Source of the DNA: Nitrospinae bacterium CG11_big_fil_rev_8_21_14_0_20_56_8
Lineage (GTDB): Bacteria; Nitrospinota; Nitrospinia; Nitrospinales; VA-1
DNA: 7,690 bases
Direction of reading: 5' to 3'
Assembly (NCBI GenBank): GCA_002796165.1
Contig: PCWF01000093.1
Span: 1,712-9,401 of the forward strand
The notes under the pieces are model-generated. The model had not been told where the DNA came from and made no database searches. It was given only the letters and a program-made list of their open reading frames with translations. This document shows, piece after piece, positions 1 to 4,805 of the stretch; position 1 is the first letter of the stretch; every line of letters starts with the position of its first letter. Made by a program: the position numbers and the translations under genes.

Positions 1-978
1 GAAAAACAGCGATTCGATTTCCTCGTTGTACTTCGCATACAAATTTACCATTTCGGGGTCGAATTTTACACTCGAATCCAGCCGCACCATCTTTTGTTCG
101 AAGGATTTTTTCCCGTCCGACCCGATGCGGACCCGAAGCTCGCCCATTTTCTGTCCCCTCGGACCGGGTTGGACAAACGCCTTGCCGCCTCGAATCACCG
201 GCTCCATGTCGATGACGTCGGATTCAGAAACAATGTTTCCGTTGATCACGATGTCCACGCCCTCGATGTCGAGAAAGGGGAGGGCCTTGCCCCGTTCCAT
301 GTGAGTCAGAAGCACCACGGCGTCCGGTGCCTCCCGGGGAATCAGGTCGGCGAGAACCCGCTGGACCGTGGCGACCGGGTCTTCCACGTTCAGTCCCCCG
401 TGCAGACCGAAGTAAAACAGGCTGGGGTCGGCCAGCGCCAGCACCGCCGCTTTCAGGCCATTTTCAAATTTACGGATCCGGTAAGCCGCCAGGGGAAGAC
501 CTTCCACCGTATAGTTCGTCCCCACCCAGGGGATTTCCGAAAAATCCTTTAAAAATGAGTTTCCGTAAATCAGGTCCTTGTCGCCCAGGGTTATCGCGTC
601 ATACTGCATTTGCGCGAGGGCCTGCATCAGGTACCGGGCCTTGATCCTGCCCTGGAGAGTGGGTTCGTGGAAGTTATCGCCGGTATCGACGAGGAGTGTA
701 TTTTTTGCCCGCTGGCGAACGTCTTTCAGGTAAGCCATCCGCCGCTCGATCCCTCCCTGGTCCTCCTCCCGGGCGCACCCGCAGGGTTTGAGTTCCCCCA
801 TCGTGTTACCCGTGTAAACGAGCAGAAAATCGCGGTCGGGATCCGTTGTCGTGGAAGCTGGAGAAGGAAGCGACATCCCCATCGCCCCCAGGACGGCAAG
901 GAACAACAGGGTGCCACTTATCGTGCGGAATGGCCATACGCTTGCCCTTGAAATCAGGGCGGAAGCGAATTGCATCAT
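1..978 (-). CDS. Exported 5'-nucleotidase-fold protein with PCGC motif (C-terminus beyond the window)
   Basis: An open frame of 326 codons runs from ATG at 978 off the left edge. Residues 1-42 look like a signal peptide: basic residues, a hydrophobic stretch (SGTLLFLAVLGAMGM) and a small-residue cleavage zone near SPAS. The body resembles the metallophosphatase domain of UshA/SoxB-type 5'-nucleotidases: YTGNTMGEL (55-63), LLVDTGDN (95-102), YDAITLGDKDL (126-136), LLTHMERG (223-230) and DIVINGN (243-249). Several canonical metal ligands are changed: the usual NDTHG reads GNTMG, GNHE reads GDKD, and the GHTH site reads NGNI. Cys66 and Cys68 form PCGC followed by a GGIERR segment. I recall this signature from exported proteins of deltaproteobacteria-like genomes, some with a multiheme cytochrome part. 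The catalytic role is uncertain and activity may be lost. ATG codons lie at 978 and 975; the GGGGGAG Shine-Dalgarno (989-983) fits 975 slightly better by spacing. It is divergent from the PHP gene. Confidence 0.8.
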   Translation of the reverse strand, partial: MMQFASALISRASVWPFRTISGTLLFLAVLGAMGMSLPSPASTTTDPDRDFLLVYTGNTMGELKPCGCAREEDQGGIERRMAYLKDVRQRAKNTLLVDTGDNFHEPTLQGRIKARYLMQALAQMQYDAITLGDKDLIYGNSFLKDFSEIPWVGTNYTVEGLPLAAYRIRKFENGLKAAVLALADPSLFYFGLHGGLNVEDPVATVQRVLADLIPREAPDAVVLLTHMERGKALPFLDIEGVDIVINGNIVSESDVIDMEPVIRGGKAFVQPGPRGQKMGELRVRIGSDGKKSFEQKMVRLDSSVKFDPEMVNLYAKYNEEIESLFF

Positions 979-1175
979 CACACTCCCCCGGCGTTTAAGG
1001 GAGATTTTTAAAAACCATCTGGACATATTCCTGAGTCTCGTAACCTGCCCGCAAAATCCTGGGGCAGGGAATTTTTGAGTCGGTTGGATTCCGGGGACCT
1101 CTAAAAATTACCGGATGCCGGGAGCGGGACCTTCTCAAAGAATGGTTCCGCGGGCGGGCAATTCACAACACATGA

Positions 1176-1236
1176 ATAATTCAAGGCGTTCTTTATTTAA
1201 TATTATAGACTTCCGTTTTCCTTTAGTATATTAGGA
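1176..1236. promoter_or_regulatory. AT-rich divergent promoter region (candidate)
   Basis: The spacer between the two divergent genes becomes sharply AT-rich here. It holds a perfect TATAAT on the minus strand (1207-1202) and TATTAT on the plus strand (1201-1206). No good -35 box is seen on either strand at standard spacing, so exact promoters are not assigned. The rest of the spacer, 979-1175, shows nothing I can name. Confidence 0.28.
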
Positions 1237-1238
1237 TC

Positions 1239-2114
1239 ATGCGAAAATCCGAAATCCACATGCATTCCGTTTTTTCCGATGGCGAGTTTACGCCCACCGA
1301 GCTGGTCGCCATCGCGGAAAAAAACCGGGTCTCCATTCTCAGCCTCACCGATCACGATACGTTCGAGGGGCTCGACGAATTCCTGGCCGCCTCGTCTAAG
1401 GCAAATATCGATGCGTTTCCCGGGATCGAGATCACCGTCGCCTTTCATGAGTTCCAGCTTCACATCCTGGCCTATTTCAAGGATGCGGAAAGCATTCTTC
1501 CCGATCTTCGCGAGGAGGTCAAGGAAATGGCCGATACCCGGGCCGACCGCATGAGGCAACTCGTCGACCGCATCAACCAGGTCGTTCCCGAGGAATTTCG
1601 AGGCAAAATCCTGTTCGAAAACGTGCGCCGGGCCGCCGAGGGGGTACTGGCGCGCCCCCACCTCGCCCGGGAGATGGTTCGCCTCGGTATCGTGCCTTCG
1701 ACCCGTGAGGCGTTCGAGAAATACCTCGTCGAGCACAACGTCATGCGAAAAAACCTGAGCGCGGAACGGGCCATTTCCCTCGTCCGCGAAAGCAACGGCA
1801 TTCCCGTTCTCGCTCACCCGGGAGAGCGCACCTACGCCCTGTACAATCCCAGGCAGGGGCGCGAATACTCCCACGTTCCTCCCCTGTTGGAAGAATTGAC
1901 CTCCAATGGCCTCCTCGGGATCGAATGCGTTTACCCTTATCACGAAAAGATAGGCAAGGTGGACTACTACAAGGGACTCGCGAAGGACTTCGGATTGATC
2001 GTCACCGGGAGCCGGGATTTTCACGGCTTCACCACCCACCAGTCCGCCAAAATTCTTGGCGAAACCCGCATCAGCGACCGCTTCTTCGAGCAGTTTGCCG
2101 AAGTGTGGGAATAA
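1239..2114 (+). CDS. PHP-domain phosphoesterase, YciV/TrpH (RNase AM) type
   Basis: This 291-residue protein belongs to the PHP family, close to E. coli YciV (RNase AM; 3',5'-nucleotide bisphosphate phosphatase). Members hydrolyse phosphate esters on small nucleotides or trim RNA 5' ends in the cytosol with a multi-metal centre. The ligand set looks complete: HMH (H7, H9), D14 in FSDG, TDHD (D38, H39), E64 in GIEI, H75, H193 in LAHPG, E229, H235, and the terminal D260/H262 in DFHG. The family usually reads GSDFHG; here an arginine is inserted (GSRDFHG, 257-263). The mid-domain RPHLAREM segment (139-146), typical of this subgroup, is present. ATG 1239 is preceded by a short TAGGA (1232-1236) at close spacing. 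The gene is not in an operon: its left neighbour is divergent and an independent promoter follows at 2164. Substrate preference cannot be read from sequence. Confidence 0.92.
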   Translation: MRKSEIHMHSVFSDGEFTPTELVAIAEKNRVSILSLTDHDTFEGLDEFLAASSKANIDAFPGIEITVAFHEFQLHILAYFKDAESILPDLREEVKEMADTRADRMRQLVDRINQVVPEEFRGKILFENVRRAAEGVLARPHLAREMVRLGIVPSTREAFEKYLVEHNVMRKNLSAERAISLVRESNGIPVLAHPGERTYALYNPRQGREYSHVPPLLEELTSNGLLGIECVYPYHEKIGKVDYYKGLAKDFGLIVTGSRDFHGFTTHQSAKILGETRISDRFFEQFAEVWE

Positions 2115-2163
2115 ACGATTCCGTCGGCCTGCCTTTTCACCGTTACCGTGCAAAAACCGCCCG

Positions 2164-2192
2164 TTGACTTTTTTTGCGCGACACGGCAAAAT
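2164..2192 (+). promoter_or_regulatory. Sigma70-type promoter of the small RNA/peptide unit
   Basis: TTGACT (2164-2169; five of six to TTGACA) and CAAAAT (2187-2192; four of six to TATAAT) are separated by 17 bp, the optimal spacing. The predicted start is near 2199. It lies 50 bp after the PHP gene's stop and points at the structured region ending in the terminator at 2399. Confidence 0.55.
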
Positions 2193-2262
2193 ATCCGGGA
2201 AGGTGCGTCGCGCGTGTGGGCGCCAGGGGAGCCTCCCGCGCACTTGTCGGTCCCCTGGATCG

Positions 2263-2276
2263 AAAGGAGGTGATCC
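2263..2276 (+). promoter_or_regulatory. Extended Shine-Dalgarno, 14 nt complementary to the 16S rRNA tail
   Basis: AAAGGAGGTGATCC is the exact complement of the usual bacterial 16S 3' end (GGATCACCTCCTTT), far longer than a typical 4-7 nt match. Its AGGAGG core (2265-2270) is 7 nt from the TTG at 2278, ideal for initiation. The same bases can form a hairpin with GGATC at 2257-2261. Confidence 0.65.
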
Positions 2277-2277
2277 C

Positions 2278-2325
2278 TTGTCTAATGATAAACGTAACAG
2301 GGGAGCTTCCGGAGGAACCTGCTGA
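2278..2325 (+). CDS. Candidate 15-residue peptide MSNDKRNRGASGGTC
   Basis: A TTG codon sits 7 nt after the AGGAGG core of an exceptionally long Shine-Dalgarno and opens a 15-codon frame ending at TGA (2323-2325). The peptide is hydrophilic and basic (K5, R6, R8), with a Gly-Gly-Thr-Cys end, and has no signal peptide or membrane segment. The frame's second half lies in the 5' arm of the large hairpin (2300-2355), so translation would disrupt that fold. This could make it a leader-like ORF tied to RNA structure, but the only thing downstream is the terminator. A double-glycine or thiol-ending peptide signal is conceivable but unsupported. I do not recognise the sequence. Confidence rests on the start context, not on homology. 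Confidence 0.42.
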   Translation: MSNDKRNRGASGGTC

Positions 2326-2365
2326 CGCCGGGATAGACCCGACGGAAGCTTCCCCCCAGCTCTTG

Positions 2366-2399
2366 GCCCCGCCCGGGTTTCTGGGCGGGGCTTTTTTTT
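2366..2399 (+). terminator. Strong intrinsic terminator of the small transcript
   Basis: GCCCCGCCC (2366-2374) pairs perfectly with GGGCGGGGC (2383-2391) around an eight-base loop and is followed by eight T residues (2392-2399). It is the clearest terminator in the window and fixes the 3' end of the 2199-2399 unit. Confidence 0.9.
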
Positions 2400-2473
2400 C
2401 GCCGGGGCGCAGGATCGTCTTGGCGAGGCATTAGCCGAAGCAATCCACGGGTTTTTTAAAATTGTCGCACCGG

Positions 2474-2493
2474 AAAATTCCCCGTAGCCGGGG
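2474..2493 (-). terminator. Possible weak terminator after the YdcZ-type gene
   Basis: On the minus strand CCCCG-GCTA-CGGGG is followed by AATTTT. The five-pair GC stem with a short T tract, 40 nt past the stop of the DMT gene, suits a weak terminator facing the convergent small-RNA unit. The short T run keeps confidence low. Nothing else is seen in 2400-2532. Confidence 0.35.
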
Positions 2494-2532
2494 AGGAGCT
2501 TGCCAAACCCTGGCAGGCCGCGAGGCCCATGG

Positions 2533-2976
2533 CTAAAACTTTTGCACCAGGTAAACCCCCGCCGCCAGGAGCACGACTCCGCCCACCCGGCCCAGACTAA
2601 TTTCCCGGACGGGAAACCCCAGCCAGCCGAAATGATCGAAGACGATCGATGCCCCCAACTGGCCGGAGATGATGAGGGCGAGAAGAGCGAGTCCGCCGAT
2701 CCTGGGTCCGACCACGATCGAGACCCAGACGATGTAGGCCCCCAGCATGCCGCCCGTCCACATCCACCAAGGGAGTTGCGACACGGTGGAGCCCGAGGGC
2801 CAGGAAACCCGCGACGCCAGCGAGTAAATGAAGAGCGACGCCGCCCCCACGCTGAAGGAGATCAGCGCCGCGATCAGCGAACCGTCGATCCTGCGGGCCA
2901 GATCCGAATTGATGCCCACCTGCAGGGGGATCAACACCCCGCCCACCAGGGCTAGAACCAGGTATCCGTATGACAT
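2533..2976 (-). CDS. YdcZ-type (DUF606) DMT-superfamily membrane protein
   Basis: This 147-residue, strongly hydrophobic protein has the pattern of the DMT_YdcZ family, half-size relatives of EamA drug/metabolite transporters that probably act as dimers in the inner membrane. Roughly five membrane segments are visible: YLVLALVGGVLIPLQVGIN near the start, SLIAALISFSVGAASLFIYS, the WWMWTGGMLGAYIVW region, LALLALIISGQLGASIVF, and the C-terminal GGVVLLAAGVYLV. The family features VQVGIN-like (here LQVGINSDLAR), the GGxLGA loop and SGQLxASxxxDHFGW are all present, and the length is normal. I chose ATG 2976 because GAGG (2985-2982) is five bases upstream; the GTG at 2982 would overlap this ribosome site. 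It follows the doc-like toxin by 64 bp on the same strand with no terminator seen, so readthrough is possible. Its substrate is unknown. Confidence 0.88.
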   Translation of the reverse strand: MSYGYLVLALVGGVLIPLQVGINSDLARRIDGSLIAALISFSVGAASLFIYSLASRVSWPSGSTVSQLPWWMWTGGMLGAYIVWVSIVVGPRIGGLALLALIISGQLGASIVFDHFGWLGFPVREISLGRVGGVVLLAAGVYLVQKF

Positions 2977-3040
2977 GTTCACCTCGAAATGAAAATTTCA
3001 GCTGAAGGCAATCGGGAGGACCCATTTAGAGCGCGGAAGG

Positions 3041-3457
3041 TTAACCGCCTGCGGGGCCGCGCGGACTTTTCTTTTTCGCGGAATTTTTTTTGAGCCAGGC
3101 CGCAAACTCCTCCTCTTTAATTTTCCGTGAAGCGAGGTTCAGCATGACCTGGGCGGCCTCCGCTTCCGGGGCTTGCAAAAGCATTCCGTTCCGAGCGAGG
3201 AAGACGTATCCGGTCAAGAATGCGGTCCGCTTGTTTCCATCCAGAAAGGGATGATTGCGAACAATTCCCTGAACGTAGGCCGCGGCCAGATCGAAGAGGT
3301 CGGGATCGTCATAAGAAAACAATTGTTGAGGACGGGCGAGGGCCGATTCCAGAAGATGATCATCCCTGAGTCCGGGTTGGCCCCCGTGTTCCAGGAGTTG
3401 CTCTTCGTGCATGGCGAGCACCACGGATTTGAGGACCCAAACGGGTTCCTTTTTCAT
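3041..3457 (-). CDS. doc: Doc-type (death-on-curing, Fic fold) toxin
   Basis: The 138-residue protein carries the Doc/Fic signature HPFLDGNKRTA at 69-79 (family HxFxDxNKR), with H69, D73, N75, K76 and R77 present. P1 Doc uses this centre, unlike AMP-transferring Fic proteins, to phosphorylate EF-Tu and stop translation. The N-terminal half is also typical: VLAMHEEQLLEHGGQPGLRD, then ESALARPQ (37-44) and DLAAAYVQGIVRNHPF leading into the motif. All key residues are intact, so it should be an active toxin. A basic tail (NSAKKKSPRGPAGG) extends past the usual end. The start overlaps the antitoxin stop as ATGA (3457-3454), with no independent Shine-Dalgarno, implying translational coupling. The partner is AbrB-like rather than Phd, a combination also known from other genomes. 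Confidence 0.92.
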   Translation of the reverse strand: MKKEPVWVLKSVVLAMHEEQLLEHGGQPGLRDDHLLESALARPQQLFSYDDPDLFDLAAAYVQGIVRNHPFLDGNKRTAFLTGYVFLARNGMLLQAPEAEAAQVMLNLASRKIKEEEFAAWLKKNSAKKKSPRGPAGG

Positions 3458-3681
3458 TGGGCCAGGGTGCGCAGGGTATTCCGGTAGTGGCCCATTCCTT
3501 CTTCCGCGATCTTCATTTGTTTTTCAAATTCGGGATCGTAGGGCGTGACCCGGTAACTTCCGTCGGGGGTTTCGGTCAGGAAAACCTTGTCCCCATTTCC
3601 CAGATGAAGCCGGTTAAGCACCTCGCGCGGCAGAACCACCCCGAGAGAGTTTCCAATTTTTCGGACTTTCAGGTTGACCAT
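3454..3681 (-). CDS. AbrB/MazE/SpoVT-type antitoxin paired with the Doc toxin
   Basis: This 75-residue protein begins with a swapped-hairpin AbrB domain: VRKIGNSLGVVLPREVLNRLHLGNGDKVFL (6-35), the classic xKIGNSxGxxLPxxxL pattern. That domain dimerises and binds palindromic operator DNA. The acidic/amphipathic C-terminal part (about 45-75) would be the disordered segment that neutralises the toxin. It is first in the operon, with the toxin overlapping by four bases, the usual antitoxin-first order. A perfect 12-bp palindrome lies 28 bp upstream over the putative -10 box, so autoregulation is likely. The Shine-Dalgarno is weak (GGGA, 9 bases from ATG). Confidence 0.9.
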   Translation of the reverse strand: MVNLKVRKIGNSLGVVLPREVLNRLHLGNGDKVFLTETPDGSYRVTPYDPEFEKQMKIAEEGMGHYRNTLRTLAQ

Positions 3682-3708
3682 GATTTTATATCCCGTGGGC
3701 TTGAACGG

Positions 3709-3741
3709 ATGTTATAACATTTGTTGCTATCAGTTTATCAA
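3709..3741 (-). promoter_or_regulatory. Promoter and operator of the AbrB-Doc operon
   Basis: ATGTTATAACAT (3709-3720) is a perfect palindrome. Read on the minus strand it contains an extended -10, TGT-TATAAC (-10 at 3716-3711). TTGATA (3741-3736) is a possible -35 at a longish 19-bp spacing. The palindrome on the -10 fits repression by the dimeric antitoxin. Confidence 0.48.
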
Positions 3742-3794
3742 AGGGTGGGGGTATGGAGCAATAGTTTTCCGTGGGGTTAAATTGGTAAATCTAG

Positions 3795-3823
3795 TGGTGC
3801 TTGTGGAGTTTGGAGAAGCACCA
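3795..3823. repeat. Inverted repeat TGGTGCTT / AAGCACCA
   Basis: Perfect 8-bp arms at 3795-3802 and 3816-3823 surround a 13-base loop containing TGGAGTTTGGAG. There is no T tract on either side, so this is not an intrinsic terminator. An operator or remnant end is possible. Confidence 0.5.
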
Positions 3824-3878
3824 TGAAAGTTCTCATAAGTATCACGGGGCCATGAAGGAAAGATGAAAAATAAAATTT

Positions 3879-3906
3879 TTGGTTAATTTCGTTTTTTATT
3901 AACCAA
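3879..3906. repeat. Inverted repeat TTGGTTAAT / ATTAACCAA
   Basis: Perfect 9-bp arms at 3879-3887 and 3898-3906 surround a 10-base T-rich loop. On the minus strand it is followed by AAATTTTATTTTT, so it could be a weak AT-type terminator for transcription from the HigBA operon. It could equally be a protein-binding palindrome. Confidence 0.45.
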
Positions 3907-3969
3907 GGAGAAAATGGTGAGCTAAGGAATAATATAGTATTCTTTTTCTCTTTTAGGTGGTTGAATAAC

Positions 3970-4076
3970 CTGATCTTCCCCCGGAATAGTGGACACGAAG
4001 AAAGTGATGTTTATAATCATTTTTGGAGGTGTCCGAATGGGAGAGAAGCGCAGGCAGTATTCCAGGTGAAGATCAG
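3970..4076 (+). mobile_element. MITE-like, internally deleted IS3-family remnant
   Basis: CTGATCTTCCCCCGGAAT (3970-3987) and ATTCCAGGTGAAGATCAG (4059-4076) are inverted repeats matching at 16 of 18 positions. Inside, the left end reads like an IS3-family terminus (CCCCGGAATAGTGGACAC). It is followed by GGAGG and the first ten codons of an OrfA-like frame, which then runs straight into the opposite terminus. The body of the transposase genes is missing. No convincing target duplication is seen at the flanks. Confidence 0.6.
4037..4069 (+). pseudogene. OrfA transposase start, ten codons only (MGEKRRQYSR)
   Basis: ATG 4037 follows GGAGG (4025-4029) by seven bases and encodes MGEKRRQYSR before TGA. 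This resembles the start of IS3-family OrfA proteins, which usually continue with a Glu-Phe-Lys helix-turn-helix region. The frame ends where the right inverted repeat begins; the last three codons (TAT TCC AGG) lie in or next to that repeat. It is non-functional as a transposase. Confidence 0.55.
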
Positions 4077-4137
4077 TAGGTATTTGGTATTTCTAGGTTC
4101 GGCAAATGATTCAGGTTAATTCGGGATAGACGAAGAG

Positions 4138-4404
4138 TCATTTTAACAAGGCCTGGGGATGGGTTTGGGCCACCCGGAGAAGTTGCAAAGCGGGGCCGCT
4201 GGGTTGGCGCCTTCCCTGTTCCCAGTCCTGAAGGGTGCGGACGCTGACGCCCAGGAAACCTGCAAAAGCGGACTGGCTCAACCCCAATTTTTTGCGGATC
4301 GAAGTGGCATCGGGGACAGCATCAACCTTATAACGTTTGCCTTTTCCCGCCTTGATATCTTTTAACCCTGAGAGAATTTCCTGTCCCAGCTTCCGTTTAT
4401 TCAT
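4138..4404 (-). CDS. higA: HigA2/NadS-type XRE antitoxin
   Basis: An 88-residue helix-turn-helix protein. Residues 1-32 form a lysine-rich N-terminal segment (LSGLKDIKAGKGKRYKVDAVPD) expected to be the toxin-contacting arm. Residues 33-62 are an XRE domain: SIRKKLGLSQSAFAGFLGVSVRTLQDWEQGRRQPSGPA, with the family-defining SQxxFAxxLGVSxxTLxxWEQGRRxPxGxA pattern. It is second in the operon (toxin first), as in HigBA modules, with a four-base ATGA overlap and its own AAAGGA nine bases upstream. It probably binds the 17-bp palindrome before the toxin gene and represses the operon. There is no sign of decay. Length and motifs match the NadS/HigA2 group (COG2944) I recall; the exact subgroup name is inferred. 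Confidence 0.9.
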   Translation of the reverse strand: MNKRKLGQEILSGLKDIKAGKGKRYKVDAVPDATSIRKKLGLSQSAFAGFLGVSVRTLQDWEQGRRQPSGPALQLLRVAQTHPQALLK

Positions 4405-4709
4405 GATTCAATTTCCTTTCGTAAGGCCGCCAGTTCCTTTGAGGACAGGTTTTCCACTTCACCCTTTGCGTACATGGTGAGAAGCCAGATTTCCCCTTTT
4501 TGATTTCTCCAGTAATAAACAATTCTCAACCCTCCGCGTTTTCCCTTGCCTTTACCCGCCCACCGGAGTTTACGAATGCCGCCACTAGCTGGAATTATAA
4601 CTCCCGTCTCCGGATGCAGGGCCAAGGCCCATTGAAGCGCCGCATATTCTTCATCCGTCAAATAATCGCTGACAAACTTGGAAAAAATGGGAGCTTCAAC
4701 AAATTCCAT
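4401..4709 (-). CDS. higB: HigB2-type RelE-superfamily toxin
   Basis: A 102-residue RelE-fold protein, in this family a ribosome-dependent mRNA endonuclease that cuts in the A site. Matching features are FVEAPIFSKFVSDYLTDEEY (3-22), LALHPETGVIIPASGGIRKLRW (29-50), the basic GKGKRGGLRIVYYW (54-67), and WLLTMYAKGEVENLS (75-89). This pattern is that of the HigB2 group (COG4737), known from Vibrio cholerae HigB2. The basic residues in the 45-62 region and the R62-Y66 strand, which carry RNA contacts in relatives, are present, so it appears intact. ATG 4709 has no clear Shine-Dalgarno and lies just 8 bp from an operator palindrome, so the leader is short. The antitoxin follows with a four-base overlap. 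Confidence 0.9.
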   Translation of the reverse strand: MEFVEAPIFSKFVSDYLTDEEYAALQWALALHPETGVIIPASGGIRKLRWAGKGKGKRGGLRIVYYWRNQKGEIWLLTMYAKGEVENLSSKELAALRKEIES

Positions 4710-4717
4710 AATTGAAT

Positions 4718-4734
4718 ATACGGCAATGCCGTAT
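4718..4734. promoter_or_regulatory. Operator palindrome of the HigBA operon
   Basis: ATACGGCA-A-TGCCGTAT is a perfect 8-1-8 palindrome nine bases from the toxin ATG. It overlaps the end of the -10 box and the predicted transcript start. This position and symmetry fit an autorepressor site for the dimeric XRE antitoxin. Confidence 0.75.
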
Positions 4735-4761
4735 TCTATCTTATGTGATTATGGGTGACAA
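4734..4761 (-). promoter_or_regulatory. Promoter of the HigBA operon
   Basis: On the minus strand TTGTCA (4761-4756; five of six) and TAGAAT (4739-4734; five of six) are 16 bp apart. The transcript would begin near 4727, inside the operator, leaving a leader of under 20 bases. It lies in the 96-bp gap after ruvB. I see no ruvB terminator there, so ruv readthrough into higBA is possible. Confidence 0.6.
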
Positions 4762-4805
4762 GGGGGCATTATTTCTAAAAAAATGCGGGGAAATCCGATT
4801 CTTGA

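Larger units (their letters stand above)
2199..2399 (+). ncRNA. Unidentified structured transcript of about 200 nt with a tiny internal ORF
   Basis: A promoter at one end and a strong terminator at the other bound a transcript of about 200 nt. Its pairing potential is dense. CCAGGGGA (2223-2230) pairs perfectly with TCCCCTGG (2251-2258). GGATC (2257-2261) pairs with GATCC (2272-2276), putting AAAGGAGG in a ten-base loop. CCCTTG (2275-2280) can pair with CAGGGG (2298-2303), covering a TTG start. GGGGAGCTTCCG (2300-2311) pairs with CGGAAGCT/CCCC (2343-2355) across one bulged T, enclosing CGGG-ATAGA-CCCG. Several of these stems exclude one another, which would permit switching. Eight GGA triplets occur, one in the AAAGGAGG loop, the arrangement CsrA/RsmA proteins favour. 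I do not recognise 6S, SRP, tmRNA, RNase P or a known riboswitch. It may be an sRNA, a peptide mRNA or both. Confidence 0.55.
3721..4137. other. AT-rich gene-poor stretch between the two toxin-antitoxin operons
   Basis: About 417 bp with base composition clearly lower in GC than its surroundings and no credible full-length gene. It holds two perfect inverted repeats, an internally deleted IS3-like remnant, and tiny frames with ribosome sites: MKVLISITGP from 3823 (GGAG seven bases upstream) and MKNKIFG from 3863. The remnant ends at 4076; 4077-4137 shows nothing recognisable. Acquired or degraded mobile DNA is the simplest reading. Confidence 0.6.

Noticed and set aside
1203..2243. A 346-codon minus-strand frame opposite the PHP gene
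   Set aside because: It is the antisense of a gene with a complete set of PHP metal ligands, shows no recognisable domain, and runs into the promoter and small-RNA unit.
2278..2399. Selenocysteine reading of the TGA at 2323
   Set aside because: A hairpin does follow the TGA, but the extended frame reads through the intrinsic terminator and gives a low-complexity Pro/Gly/Arg sequence with no selenoprotein motif.
2285..2434. A 49-codon frame from ATG 2285 (MINVTGELPEEP...)
   Set aside because: Its ATG is 14 bases from the AGGAGG core, and the frame reads through both arms of the strong terminator at 2366-2399. The TTG frame at 2278 has the better start context.
2982..2982. GTG start for the YdcZ-type protein
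   Set aside because: The GTG overlaps the GAGG ribosome site that is correctly placed for ATG 2976.
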